Assembly (NCBI GenBank): GCA_023101885.1
Contig: JALPQD010000116.1
Span: forward strand, 806,001-870,000
From: Typhlomys cinereus
Lineage: Eukaryota > Chordata > Mammalia > Rodentia > Platacanthomyidae
Reading direction: 5' to 3'
Length of the DNA stretch: 64,000 nt
In this document: piece after piece, positions 24,402 to 36,556 of the stretch
Position numbering within the stretch: the stretch's first letter is position 1
How the letters are laid out: every line of letters begins with the position of its first letter
The notes under the pieces: model-generated
The model's database searches: none
The model's input: only the letters and a program-made list of their open reading frames with translations
What the model was told of the DNA's origin: nothing
Program-made: the position numbers and the translations under genes

Positions 24402-24590
24402 TCGGAGAGGAGGGCCCAGAGGAAAATCAGACATGCACAAGAAAGGACTCTCTGGGAATTGGGGTGGGAGGCACTGGGGGATGGGGAGGGAGAGGGGTGA
24501 GGAGGGGGAGCAGGGGGTACGGGGGGAGGAGGAGGGAGGGAGGGAACTGGTGTACCTAATAAGTTTGTATGAGCTGAAATAAAAAAAAAT
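24402..24590 (+). mobile_element. LINE-1 3' end with 16-bp target-site duplication
   Basis: A very short L1 copy: CAAGAAAGGACTCTCTGGGA, then a G-rich tract, then ACCTAATAAGTTTGTATGAG and an A-rich tail. AAAGTAGGAAAGGGGA flanks it exactly at 24386-24401 and 24591-24606, which proves a separate insertion. Confidence 0.93.
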
Positions 24591-26964
24591 AAAGTAGGAA
24601 AGGGGAGATCAGGCTTTAGGCGGTCTGAGTAGGATGGGCCTCTCTTTCTGTTAGCTTGACTTGGATGGGTGAGCTCACTCCCTAGAGAACCAAGAGCATC
24701 TTTGGTTTCTCTGTTCTCTCTCTCCTGGGGCCTGGACCATATAAAGAGGCACAACTCTCCCGATTGCTACCCAGGGCAGCTCTTCTCTCAAATGCAGTCC
24801 AAAGAATAATGGAGTCAATCTTGGGGATCCATCCTACTAGAGAGGGATGGAAAGGCTCAGAGATAGGGAATGGGTCTGGGTGCTTCTAAGACAACACACC
24901 TGGTTGAAGACAGAGAAGGAAGCAATCTGCCTTGGACTTGAACCTATCACTGTATTTGTAGGATACTTTGAGCATCTTTACAGAAAGCCATCTGTTGGTG
25001 TCACTCCTTAGACCTACCACATGGTCCCTTTTCTCCAAGGTCATAGCCTGGCTGCATTCACTGTCTATCGGCCTCATGGTCAGTGGGCTCCTGAGCGGAG
25101 GACCCCACCACAGCTGTGAGTCTCATGTCTCCCGGGTGACTGTGAAGTCAAGGGAGGGAGAAGCAAGGGCTTCTCCTGGGTTGGGAGTCATTTTGCTGAA
25201 GCACCAAGATGCTCAGAAGACACTGGGGGGCTGGCAGACAGCTCTCATTGTACAGAAGATAGTTCGCAGGGATGTGGGCCCACAGTACCTGCCTCCTGGT
25301 CTCAGAGGCTCTCGTTTGAATGAGAAGCCACAACTGTGGAGCACCAGGAGTGCTCTGCCGACCGGGCCTTTCTCGTCCTCTCTGGCCAGTCAGGGGAGCA
25401 ATATCGCAAAGATGCTGTGGAACATGCTCATCCGGGGCTCTCAGGATTGAGGCTGGCGCTGTGCTGCCTCATCCAGCTCTGGGCAGCATCAGGCCAGGGC
25501 TGCAGTGGGGGATGAGAACGGAGGCCAGGAAGAACACGAGGGTGCTAGTTACTTCCCACCATCCCATCTGGCTTCCTATGGCAAACCACGAACCCCTCAA
25601 GCTCTCCTGTGCGCGCCACAGGTCCCTCGAGGCAGGCAGGAGACAGAGGAATCAGAGTGGCTCTGAAGCCAAGGAGGGAGGGCTGATGGCTCTGTGCCTC
25701 TGACTCCTCTACACATCTAAGCAGCTCCGTCGCCATGAGTTTCCACACGTTGGATCCCGGGCTGAGCATCTGCTTTCACGATCCTTCCCACAAGCCTGAG
25801 AGGGCGGGTCCTTCACAAAAACTGGCCACTAGCTTTGGGTCAGCCAACTACTGGGTGGCAGAACCAGAACTGGACTCCTGGACAGCCTGACCTGAAAGCC
25901 TACCAGGCCACACTGCTGCCCAGGAGAACACTGCCAGGAAGGGGTGTTGTTCTAGAGCTAACATTAATAAGGAAGAACCCCCACCCCACAAGACCTTGAG
26001 CGGTTACAGAGGGATAAGATGACTCTCTGGGGACGAGCCCTATTCCCAAGAAGGAAGTATTCAGCACTCAAACGGACCAATTTCCCTATAGATAAACTTA
26101 TGAGGACTGCTAGGTGGGTGTGGTGGGCAGGGTCAGGTGGGCTTTCCTGGCTGTGTGAACAGTAGACTAAGACGCAGGTGGAGATATTGTTAACTTGGTT
26201 TCGTGGATTCAAGGAGGTTATATCCCTCCCTCAAGGTCCCTGGCAAGGAAGGGTCAGGACAGAGCTTTCAGTCAGACAGCCAAATAGCACAGCCTGTCAG
26301 ATTCACTCAGAGGAGACAGATGTCCTCCCACATCTCTTCAGGGTCTGAGATGCTCCCCTCTCCCCTGCAGGATTCTAAATGCAGGTGGGGAGGTAGTTGG
26401 TTGGGAGTGAGAGGTCACTCGAGGATTGTCCATCAGGAAGGTGGAGAGAACCTTGTCTTGAAGCAGAGCTCCTTCTTCTCACATGGGGCTCCATGAAACA
26501 GCTCTGAGCATGTGCCCTGCATTACATGCTGAGGAAATCAGGGTTACATTCTCACTTAAAAACAAAACAAGTAATTGGATCTGTAGCTAATGGGAGGATT
26601 TCTATGTCAGTGCCAAGAATATTAATTTGACACCTGCAAATTCTTCTGACAAAAGGGATTCAAATAATGTCTACAAGGAGCAGGCGGTAGGGAGGAAACA
26701 GCCACTTATCCTGAATAAAGACAGAACAGACAACGGAAGATGCCAGAAGGGTGTGGCCTACAAGCTGTCACTCTGGCAGAACTGAGGAACAATGGCAAAA
26801 GACACCCTGGTGAGCCATGCGACAGTTGCACTGCAGATCACAGTTTGGAGGGGCAGAGCTGGGTTGGGTCTTGGGCTCCCTCATACTCAGCTCTTGCATC
26901 ATCAACACATGAACACACTCTAGTCCCCTGGGGCCAGTGGCTCTGTGCCAGAGGATGTGGGTTT

Positions 26965-27110
26965 ATCACACTAGTACTGAGAAAGAAAAACATTTGCAAA
27001 AGACATGAGCTGAATGTCCCAAATATACAAAGAGCTTCTACAAATCAATAAGTGGGCAAAAGATCTGAGGGCCGAAGAGGAAGCCTTTTCAAGATACAAA
27101 CACATTTCCC
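26965..27110 (+). mobile_element. Ancient L1 ORF2 fragment (possible)
   Basis: CATTTGCAAAAGACATGAGC followed by AAATATACAAAGAGCTTCTA and ATCAATAAGTGGGCAAAAGA resembles the ORF2 segment preceding the C-terminal end in old L1s. Short and mutated. Confidence 0.5.
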
Positions 27111-27284
27111 TACTGAACTGAGAATCTCTCAAGAGCTTATGGAATGAGGGGACAGGCCAGCCACCCTTCTGAAGATCAGGGGAAGATGGGCACCTGACCT
27201 CTAGTCCTAGCAGCTGGAGCGACATCAGATGAGACAGGCACGCTGGTTTTAGCAGTTAAGGGGACATGTTCTGACGTAAAATAG

Positions 27285-27420
27285 AGCTGCTTTGAGCTGG
27301 GCTCCAGCACCCCTTGGAGGTGTGCAAGTTACTGCAGGCCTTAGTGTTTTTAGCTGCAAAATGGAAATAACAATACTTTAACCCCATGGAACTGCTGAGG
27401 TTTCTTGAGTTACTGCAGCT
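27285..27420 (+). repeat. MIR-like SINE relic
   Basis: GTGCAAGTTACTGCAGGCCT then AGCTGCAAAATGGAAATAAC resembles the MIR core and tail. Confidence 0.5.
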
Positions 27421-28457
27421 AGAGTTCCACACGGCTCCTGAACCCCAGGGAGCTCCAACTATTACTGATCAGAGCTGTGTGTGCAAAACTTGGAGAAACC
27501 CACCAGAGAACCCTTCCAAGAAATTCTACAAAGGACGTTCCGGGGGAAGCAGACTTTGCCTTGCTCACGGCGGGATTCCCATTGCCATGTGTCCAGTGTG
27601 CCCTCAAGGTCAAACGGACAGTGCAGGGGCATTTGGGAATGGGATTCTGGTGAAGGGTCAGGATGTGCTACAATCACGACTCCACAGTGATTATCGGGGT
27701 CTCCAGATGTCACTTCTAGCAGCCCCTCCCAAATGTCCCCAAGAATAGCTTTAATCCTCCCCTTACAAGGCCCACATGGATGTGCCCCAAAGCCCTGACA
27801 ACATTTGGCACTTGAGCAAATCGAGTTTCCACAGCCACAACCTGAACAGAGCAGCTTAATGGACTGCATCTCCTCTGCTCCTGATAAAGGGATGCACACA
27901 CAAAAGCCAATTTCAAGCAAAGAAAGTTGCTTGGGATTAAACAACTCAATTTAAAGGACTGAAAACTCAGCTGCTTCCAGCGCATCCCAGGGAAGGAGCC
28001 AATCAGCAGAATTCTTTTCTTTCGGTCCTGAGCTGTGGGTCTGGCTCTGTGGTGAGTCACTTTAGCTCTCAGGCAGAACTGGGCCATGCGTCTACCTGGG
28101 CCCCAGACCACAATGAGGCAGTGCAGGGGGAGAGAAGAGAGGGTATGTGCAGGTACAAGAGGACAGACCCACAAACCATCTGGGACTCTGGAAATGTCGA
28201 GAACCTCGGAGGACTGAGGCTGATGGCTGCCTGCTGGATTCTCGCGTCAGCACAGGAAAGCAACTCCAGGCAGTAGGACAGTTGTCTAGGTCCCCGTGTG
28301 AGCCTGGCACCAGCTCAGGGACGAATGAGCACTTCAAGGAAGTCACGAGCAGCATCCCTTTCCCTTCAACGACAACCTTGTCCGACCCGATGTTCCTAAT
28401 GGACAGTGTGGCAGGTGTGTGGATTCATGTGCCCACTAGCCACGTGGAGATGGTGCT

Positions 28458-28828
28458 TGTTATAGCTAGGCACAGGTGTCAACTTGACTGTTGAGGGTTT
28501 GAGCTCTGAGCACATTTGTGGAGAATTAGTGGTTGGGTTAAGCCCAGAGCAAACCTGCAAGAGATTGGCCGATGGGGAAGGCTCAGGTAGGTGGGATTAG
28601 TCCTTGGAATAAAAACAGAGAGCTGGTATCCTTGTATACCCTTGGCCAGACATGCTGGTCTGGCAAGGAAGGATCGTCCCTCTCTCAGCCATTATGTAGA
28701 GATGGTGTGGCCAGTTCCCTCGGCCTGGTGCTGGTGCCTGCTCTCTTCCACTATCGTAAGAAACCCCTTTGTTCCCTTAAGCCATCTGATGATCATTCAT
28801 CAGCCTACCATGCAGGCGAACTGCAACA
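28458..28828 (+). mobile_element. Solo LTR, MaLR type
   Basis: Starts TGTTATAGCTAGGCACAGGT and ends ACTGCAACA (TG...CA ends). It is clearly related along its length to 57733-58161, with a shared CCAGACATGCTGGTCTGGCA block and a CCCTTAAGCC 3' region like that of rodent MaLR LTRs. About 60 bases are missing relative to the other copy. No internal viral genes are present. No clear target duplication. Confidence 0.75.
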
Positions 28829-29585
28829 GGGCTCTACCCATGCTTTCCAGTGACTGAGAGTTCAGAGAAGGAGAGAGGGGGGAGCAGATATGGATGGAGC
28901 AGGGGTGTGAACTCGAGAATGGGCATGGCCAGCTGCAACTCCTGCCCCTTGGCTGGGAAGCCAAATGTGGCTAGGAATGGAAGTGTGTGTGGATAGATAG
29001 TAAGTCTGATTGCTCCATCCCCTAACCTAGGCTAGCCTGTGCTTGCTGTTTGGGATTAGGGTTAGAATCATTCTTTCACACCAGCAACTCACTGACTCCA
29101 ATAAAGCAAGGCTTGGGGTCAACTTCAAGCTGGAAGTTCGAAGTGGAGCACAGCTGAAACAGCACAACCAACACGAATCGAGCACATGGTACAGAGGCCA
29201 TTGCAGTGTGAAGCACCAGGCACCGAAGCTGTCCCCATCGGAGAGAGACGGGAGCTGAGCACAGAGACACTGCCTGGCTTGGGTGTGGGAAGTAAGGGAG
29301 GGCCAGACCTTGTCCTCAGGCAGCCTGATCCCAAAGCCACACACTCAACCACCTTCCAGGGAAAATAAACTCACGTGGAGTAGCAGACTCGTGTCCTGCC
29401 CTGGGTGCTCCAGAAGGACCACAGAAATGCCCTTAGTCACAACCTAAACATGGCTTTGCCATTACGACACTTTTAGGGTAACTTAAGAGGACAATCCAAT
29501 CAAACAAGTACATCTCAGCTCTGGGAGCCAAAGGCAGCCAAGAAGGGAGGCTGGGAGCCAGTATTTCCTACAGAAAGGCACCCAC

Positions 29586-29651
29586 CTCATCGGATTCATC
29601 TGATAACGTCTGCAGCAGGATGGGGAAGAGGCTGTCTGTGTGCCGGAACAT
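29586..29651 (-). CDS. VAC14: VAC14 exon 12 (residues about 437-458)
   Basis: This 66-base exon holds exactly 22 codons, [20 protein letters not shown] plus DE, the same as human VAC14. The acceptor is CTCCAG at 29652-29657 (minus strand) and the donor is GTGGGT at 29580-29585. Both ends are on codon borders. It is separated from exon 13 by a repeat-rich intron of about 15.5 kb. Confidence 0.96.
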
Positions 29652-29771
29652 CTGGAGAGCAGAGAAGGGGGCACTGTGAGTTCTCCCCACCCCCTGGGAC
29701 TGGGTGGAGTGCAGACAGCACCCTGCTGGTCCACACTGACCCCTGCTCTCCCCCATGGCCCCAAGACTCAC

Positions 29772-29916
29772 TTTTCGAGGAGTCTTGATGTAGAGGTGGT
29801 AGAGCCACTTCAGGACGGCAATCCTGGTCATCATCCCAATGGTCGTGTCACTGAGGTGACAGTTCAGGACCTGCACGATCCCATCAAGGTGCAGGGTCAC
29901 GGGGGTCCTGTCAGAG
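29772..29916 (-). CDS. VAC14: VAC14 exon 11 (about residues 388-436)
   Basis: This 145-base exon encodes a serine shared with exon 10, then [20 protein letters not shown] and on to [14 protein letters not shown]. From PVTLHLDG onward it is nearly identical to human VAC14. It restarts the HEAT-like helices after the linker. The acceptor is CCACAG at 29917-29922 (minus strand) and the donor is GTGAGT at 29766-29771. It ends on a codon border, 120 bases before exon 12. Confidence 0.96.
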
Positions 29917-32164
29917 CTGTGGGCGACACCAGGAGGGAGAATGGAATGAAGCCTCACGCCGGCCTCTCCCCACATGCCACAGTGCTCCCCAGCTCCACTG
30001 TCTTGGGGTATGGCAGGCAGCTATGCAGATGGCAGACATGCTGACCTGGATCAGGCAGGTAGGCAGCTGTTGGGAGGGGCTGCATCTCTGTCTCTCCCCC
30101 TCTTTCCTAAAGGATTTTGAGTGTGGCTTTGCCTGGAGCTATGCTAGTTGCATGTCACTTCCCTTTCCTTTATCCAGCATTGGCCTGACTCTTACAAGTG
30201 GAGCCAGCCCAGGCTTTGACCTGAGCGTGTTGGATATTTAACATCCTTAGGGTGCTGAGCCAGATCCCTTGCCAATGAAACCAAATTACCACTTTCAGAC
30301 AGCACAGAGAAGGCCGTCAAACCTCCCTTGGCATCCAAAGGCCCTGCACTGAGCAAGGGGACCGTCTCTCGAGTGAGGTCAGGGACCACGGCTGGTCATC
30401 TTGCAGTCCTCACAGCTGGTGCAAGATTTGCCCCAGGAGGGAGCAGGTAGGACCACCTGGGAGGCAGAAACGCTCTCTGGAGCCAGCAGAGCCTCTGCCT
30501 GTGAGAAATGGCTTGTTCGGTTCTTGCTTTTGATGCCCCATGGTTCCTGCAGACCGAAGCCAGGCTGGTCTCCACTCATGCTAAGCAGTCTGGGGGAGTC
30601 TGGGTGCTGCCCAGAACTGAGAATGCTCTCGGCCCAAACCGTGGCTCCTGGCAGAGGCTGGGGTTTCACGATGGGAACGATATGGGCAGGAAACCTTGGG
30701 AGGCGGAGCTTTCCTACCATTGTATCACCTGCATTTGCCCAAAGTGGCAACAGTGTGGGCTGTTTCCCAAGAGCGAGGGTCAGGTGGGTCTACTCTCCAA
30801 GGGGGCAAAATGGTCTTCCTTGGCCTTTCCAGGCTGCTGGGTTATAATCTGCAGCAGGAGCTCGATGGCTGCACTCCTCTCTCATCTGCGCCTCTTTGAG
30901 GCCCACGGATGGATTCCTACGGGGTGTGACTCGGAGCTCTGTCACCGCTGGCTGCAACGGCTGTTTAATACACTTTGATGGTCCCCGGGTGTCTGTTTTA
31001 GGGTTTAGAGTGGGCACGTCCAGCCTCAGGAGACCAGAAGATCTGGGCATGTAACTCGGTAACAGAACCAGAACAGAGCTGCCCCCGCGGGAGGAGGCAG
31101 TCACATGGCTAGGAGCTCCTGGTGTCTTCTGAGCATTTCACACCACCTCGACACTCCAGCAGCAAATGACAGGCTCAGAACAGCAGAGATGGTGCCTGGT
31201 CAAGCCCTTAATTGCTCTCTCATTCTCTTTCCCACAGAAACACAGAGCGAACCACAGATGGGATTCGACATTCTCTACTTTTCCATCAGAAAGGAAATAC
31301 AGGAGAAATTAGCTTTAATACATTCATGCAGCCAGATGATGAATGCAGAGCTTACTAAGGAGACGCTTTTCACTCTTCCTCATGTGTCAGCCTTTGATAT
31401 CTAGTGCGTGCCTTCCTGTTGCAGGAATCCCGGCTCCCGAGCTCAGCAGTAGGGGTGGGGAGGTGGATGGAGGAGGGAGGGTGGCGGTACTGTTGTGGCC
31501 AACACGGCAGTGCACACCGGCTGGCATTTCCTCAGCATTTTCTCATCGGCTCAAATGTTTTCCTAGACACTCCCTCTCCTCCACGTCCTCTCTCATCTCC
31601 ATCCTGGCTGGCCCTCCTGTAGAACTTCTGGAATGATTCCTGTGGCTCGGCTCTTCTTGGGGCACCCATCTTGTGACCAGGACAGCTGTGCCTTGGTGGT
31701 GGGAGAGATGCCCACCAGAGCACAATGCAGGTGGATGGTGAAAGGTGGCAGTGCCCACCTCAGCCCATTCTTTCCCAGCTCTGCACTCCAGCGTACACAG
31801 TCCGTTCCTTTCTAGCTGGCGCTGCAAGGAGTTCAGGGTTCTGCATTGGGCCCACGGTGTCCCAGTATCCTGTGCACCTCCCAGATCACTGCCTTCCCTC
31901 AGTGTTGCCACCCCTGGCAGGAAGGCCTGGGTTTTATTTACCTGGGGCCTCAGAACTATCTAGTGCTGGCCCTGCCCTGGGGCTGCTGAAACATCAGCGC
32001 CAAGACCAGGTTCGCACTTGTCCAGCTGGAGGTCCAATGGAATGTACTAGTCTCCAGGGGAGGAAAGGAAGTGTTCTGACATGCTGATGGCCGTACAGAA
32101 CGTGACAATGACTGGACACGATGCCCCCAACAGCCTTGTTTCACTCCCTAGCAGTCTGTGGTCT

Positions 32165-32248
32165 GAATCATGCTATTTCCACTTGGGACACAAAGGAACT
32201 GAAGTACAGAGATATTAAGTCACTGGGCCAACCTGAACAGTTTGACTC
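32165..32248 (-). repeat. MIR-like SINE relic, minus orientation
   Basis: CACAAAGGAACTGAAGTACA then GAGATATTAAGTCACTGGGC is a reversed MIR core. Confidence 0.5.
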
Positions 32249-32304
32249 CAGGCACGTTCCCATCCACAGCCACGTGCTGCCTCCTAGAAGGGGCAGCACG
32301 GGGG

Positions 32305-32468
32305 CTTCCTTCCCTGTGTTTCTTTCCTTGCATCCTCCGCTCGCCCCCCTTGCGCCTCCCCTTCCTCTCCCCTTCTTCCTCGGTTTCTTCCGTCCTTTCT
32401 CTCCCCCTCCTCCTCTGCCTCCTCTCCCTGTCCCTTCCCCCGCCAAAAAAAAAAAGAAAAAAAAAAAG
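32305..32468 (+). mobile_element. Retroposed polypyrimidine sequence with A tail
   Basis: About 140 bases that are almost entirely C and T are followed by an interrupted A tail (about 32445-32467). The direct repeat GGGGCAGCACGG flanks the whole unit at 32291-32302 and 32469-32480. This is the mark of L1-driven insertion of a polyadenylated RNA, but the body matches no SINE or gene I recognise. Confidence 0.65.
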
Positions 32469-32611
32469 GGGGCAGCACGGCTGGCAAGTGCTGCAGGACC
32501 ACGCCCAGCTGTCTCCTATACCGTGTGCACCAGCCTGTCTGGTGGTCCCAAGGGAAAGTGGGTGACTGTACATTTTTCTGGTACACTGTCCTGTTGCAGG
32601 TGCTGCCTGGA

Positions 32612-32950
32612 GGGTGGGGGGGGGGCTGGAGAGGTGGCTCAGGGGTTAAGCTTCTGCCCTGTAGGCGGAGGTCCTGAGTTCGGATCCTAGACCCCACGTA
32701 TAGACGCCGGGCGGAAGCGGGGGTGGCCTGCGTTTCTGGTCCTGGTAGGGCGGAGCCTGTGAATCCCGGGGCAGAGTAAACAAGGAGGAGGTGGAGGCGT
32801 CCATGGTGGTTCCCGAATTTGTCCGTGGTTCTACGCACACATACACACACACATACATGTGCACACACGCACAACTGAATACATACATACACATGCGCGC
32901 ACACGCACAACTGAATAAATAAAAAAAAATTAAAAAAAAAAAAAAAAAGA
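32612..32950 (+). mobile_element. B2-like SINE, young subfamily, plus orientation
   Basis: Starts GGGCTGGAGAGGTGGCTCAG, has the body word TTTCTGGTCCTGGTAGGGCG, then an imperfect doubled CA-rich tail (ACACGCACAACTGAATA occurs twice in related form) and a long A tail. Exact duplication AGGTGCTGCCTGGA at 32598-32611 and 32951-32964. Confidence 0.93.
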
Positions 32951-34494
32951 AGGTGCTGCCTGGAAGAAACAAGCCGGAGGCTGACCTGTGCAAGACACTC
33001 CTGGTGAAGAGGGCTCAGGCTGGACAGGCCTTCTGAAGACAGCTCTAAGTCACTATCATGCACATGACCGCTGCTTCTGGCTAGCCATAGTGACATGTCC
33101 TTCCAGGAGGGGCCATGTCACAGTCATATGGCGAAGGACTCTGAAGCTGGCAGCAGTGTGGTATGCTGACTTCTCTGACTTCCCACAGCACTGTGGGCTG
33201 GAGCAAATCTTTGCTGGCAGGGCAGGATCGACCTCACACAACCAGGAACTTCATGAATGGGGCCTCGCAGTTTATGCACATGATCATGCACAGAGGAGCG
33301 AGCTCAGGAGCTGCGTAGATCCACCATGGCTGTGAGTCAAGTGCAGAGAACACATTCTTTTGGCTGGAGACAACCTCTCAGGTCTTCTTCCCTTGGCCAG
33401 CTGGAGGTGACGGGCGTGGGAAGCAGCTGCATGTCTGGGCACCAGGGAGACTGTTAGTGGCCAGGAAAGGGTGGGTCAGGATCCCATCTGTCCTCGAGTA
33501 GGTGGCTCTCAGCTGCTCTGCTGGGTGGAGCTGGCAACTGAGCTCTGTCCATGTTTGGGGGAGCTGGAGCTCTGGAACTCTGGGCTCTTCCCAGAGCAGG
33601 TATATACGTGGCATGAAGTGCTTGGCTCTCCTCTATTGGGCTGAGCCCGAGATTCAGCATCTGTCTTTCTGGCTAACCTGATCCATCAAAAACAGAACAG
33701 GGCTCTTGAAGAGTTTAAAATATATCACTATATTGGTTCCAAAAAGTCTAGACGAGTCACTCCTGGGGGCTTCTGAGTTATTTTAAGGTGTCTGCAAAAA
33801 CCCCCTCCACCAGGCATTTTCTTATAAAGCATGTGGTAATGAGCGTCTCACATGTATAGGTACTATGATTTCCAAGTGCGCAGCGCTGCTACGGCTATTA
33901 AAGTGCAGGCTGGCCGAGTAATGCCTCTGATACCACCAATAAATCATAATCCGTTGCAGTGGCTCTCTCTGGAGAGAGCACTTCACGTCTGTGCCGTCTG
34001 CCTTCTTATGGCACTCACATTACAGCTCAAACCAAGTTGAAGGAAAGGTAAATCTAAAAATAGGGTTCATGAATTCAATGTTGCCTTTTTAGAAAAATCA
34101 CATCATTATATTTTCTTTTCATCAGCAGTTGCTGAAAGTTGGGACGAACCCATTTCTAGATCTTTCGGTTGGTTTCCTATAGGGCAGTGGACAACATCAG
34201 CAGAGAACACTTCTGAGTGCTGCTGCTGAGGCCCCGGGTTGTCAGAGGGGAGACCTACTGGAGAATTTGGCAAACGAATCGGAAAAGGCAATGGGCAACT
34301 CTTCTGAAACTCTCTAGTGACAGTTCATCAAGCTTAACTCTGGGGATTTGGGGCTTGATGGATCCAGCTTGAGTGTTTACCTGTCAGGGCTGGTGGCTTT
34401 CAGCAAGAGCTCGGCTCTCTGTCCTGTCTCTGTTTGGATGATGGAGTTCAGGAGAAGGCGCTTGTGATTACTGGCAGAGCTGAGCTATCTGCTT

Positions 34495-34630
34495 TCTGTA
34501 TGCCAGGCACCGCTGTGGGCTCTTCACATACTTTGACTCATTTGCACCCCATTCCTCCACAGGTGCCATCATTTCCCATTTACACACATGGCGGTCGGGA
34601 TGAGAGTCAGGTTGCATCACACCAAACACT
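34495..34630 (-). repeat. MIR-like SINE relic, minus orientation
   Basis: TATGCCAGGCACCGCTGTGG, TTCACATACTTTGACTCATT and ATTTCCCATTTACACACATG follow the order of a reversed MIR element. Confidence 0.55.
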
Positions 34631-36243
34631 GGCGCTTCAAGGTGAGGGAGCATCTGGTGTGTACACACACAATGTGAAACGCTGCTCTCTGCTTTTGCCT
34701 AGCTGCGGGCACGTGGCCTTCACTCTGGTTTCTTCTCTTTCCATCCCTACGCAAAGAGACAAACTCTGCACTTCCTGCGCTCTGGAAGATGAAGATGTGT
34801 GGGTGGCTCTTTGAACTGGTGCTGTCTTGTTGCTCGTCTGTTCCAACAGCGACCTGCCATCCCTGCTTCTTCAGTGGCACTTGTGGTCGCTAAGCCTGGG
34901 ATCCCGAAGGGCAGATGAGGAAAAGGAAGGTGGCTTGTGCTTTTTTCTATTTTTTAGCTCAAGTGAGGAATCTCTGTTTGCTCCCGAGCCTCACGCTGGG
35001 GTGTAAGGATTGTCTTTGAGGTGATTCCTGTCTCTGAAAAGTGGGTTCAGAATTTTGTATGAAAGTGTACTTTTCTAGGAAGTGGTCTGTGAATTATTTA
35101 CCAGACTCTCCAAGGGCTGACGACGCATGAGAAGCTCAGATAGTAGCTGTCACTGTAGTTGGTTCGCTTATTTGTTTGTTCTGCCAGGTGGGAACACCTT
35201 CTACCCTGGAGTTCTCTCTGTAGCCATTGTGCTTGACCAGCACGTTCAGGCGGTGCTCTGGGCAAGTGAACCCGCTGGAAGATCGCAGGGCAGCTTGTCT
35301 GGCATTGCTCTGGATGACGTCCTGCCAAGCCCAGCCTCCCTGTGACAGCGCAACTGGTGGAAGCAGCTCCCTGGCTCTCTCAACGCTAGCATGGCCACAT
35401 CCCTTTTAGCTCGGCCAATGATGCTGAGACTGTGTACCGCAAGAAGACCTTCCTCGCATCAGCAATCACAAGTGCTGGGGGAGTGCCCCCCCGTTATCTT
35501 TGTGTTAAAAGCATAAGAGTCTGTGCTGGGATGAACCCAGCCTGGTTCCAGTTATTTGATTTGCAGCCTGGCACAGGAAGTGGTCTCTGGAGGGTTGTCC
35601 ATGTGGAACACAGGCTCAAGTGACGAGTGAGGTAGCAGAAGGTCATGCCACCTCTCCAGCCCATTGGTCACACACTGGCTCTGCCCCTGCCTCTGCCCTA
35701 CTACTATTCCCTTTGAATGTGACAGTCCCCAGAGCCTGGATTACAGTGACAGGTTGCCAGCAGTCTTTCTGGCTGTAAGAGGGAGAAATCCTGCATCGGA
35801 CTCTGCCACTTCTACCTACGATGCTGGCTTCTGCGGGCTCCAGGACCAAAGCCAAACAAAATCCTATAGAGGACTCACAGGTCCCGCATCTCTGCCCAAA
35901 CTCTCCCAACTCTGAGCTCCAGACAGCAATGGCCACACCTGCCTCCTGTCTTCTCAGGATGCCCAGAGCCACTGGGAGCAGAGTTAGACTCACCTATTCA
36001 CCTATGTTCTTCTTCCCAGTCCGACTTGGAAACGTACCAGGGATGTTCAGCTTTGGCTCAAGCTAAACATCCAGGTTATCTTTCCCATCTCTCTAGATAC
36101 TTGCTGGCTACCAGGAAAGCCCACCAAGCCCACCTTTCAAACACTCTCCTACACTGTCACCTTCTCAGTATGATCTTTGTCTCTTCTTACTTGGGTGCCC
36201 TAGTTGGCCTGTGTCTATTTGATCCCCTCCTAAATCCACCCGG

Positions 36244-36556
36244 GGCAGGGGACATGGCTAGTGAGTAAAGCACTTGGTGTACAAGTGTGAGGACCCTGAG
36301 TTTGGATCCCCAGAACCCATGCAGAGCTGGGCAGGGTAGTGCATGTCTGTAACCTCAGGAGAAAACCCAGAAGGCCGCCTAGTCTGCCATGTGTAGGTCG
36401 ACAGCACAGTCACTGTCTCAAACACGGTGGAAGGTGAGGACTGACACCTAGAGCTTTCCTCTGATCTCTGCATGGCCCCTATGTACCCATACTCACGCAC
36501 ATGAATATGATGAAAACACCAAAACATCCCTCCCACACACACATGCAAGAAAAAAG
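36244..36556 (+). mobile_element. B2/B3-like SINE with target-site duplication
   Basis: Contains GAGTTTGGATCCCCAGAACC and GTAGTGCATGTCTGTAACCT, the B-box and B1-like words of rodent composite SINEs, and ends A-rich. The duplication AAATCCACCCGG is exact at 36232-36243 and 36557-36568. Confidence 0.8.

Larger units (their letters stand above)
14033..29585 (-). other. VAC14: VAC14 intron 12
   Basis: A 15.6-kb intron, the longest complete one here. It holds a GAGCT pentamer array next to the exon 13 acceptor, a GA microsatellite (14600-14660), an ancient L1M-like fragment (16545-17035), a nested SINE (18618-18898), two L1 3' ends with target-site duplications, a B2-like SINE (21531-21775), a polypurine tract near 22.5 kb, MIR-like fragments and a MaLR LTR (28458-28828). 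I found no protein-coding gene inside it. Confidence 0.85.

Noticed and set aside
32284..33096. A 270-codon minus-strand open frame
   Set aside because: It is made of a SINE read backwards, its CA/A tail and the polypyrimidine insert. No protein family is recognisable.
35400..35625. Possible processed pseudogene (open frame with MYRKKTFLASAITSAGG)
   Set aside because: No recognised parent protein, no A tail and no direct repeats around it.
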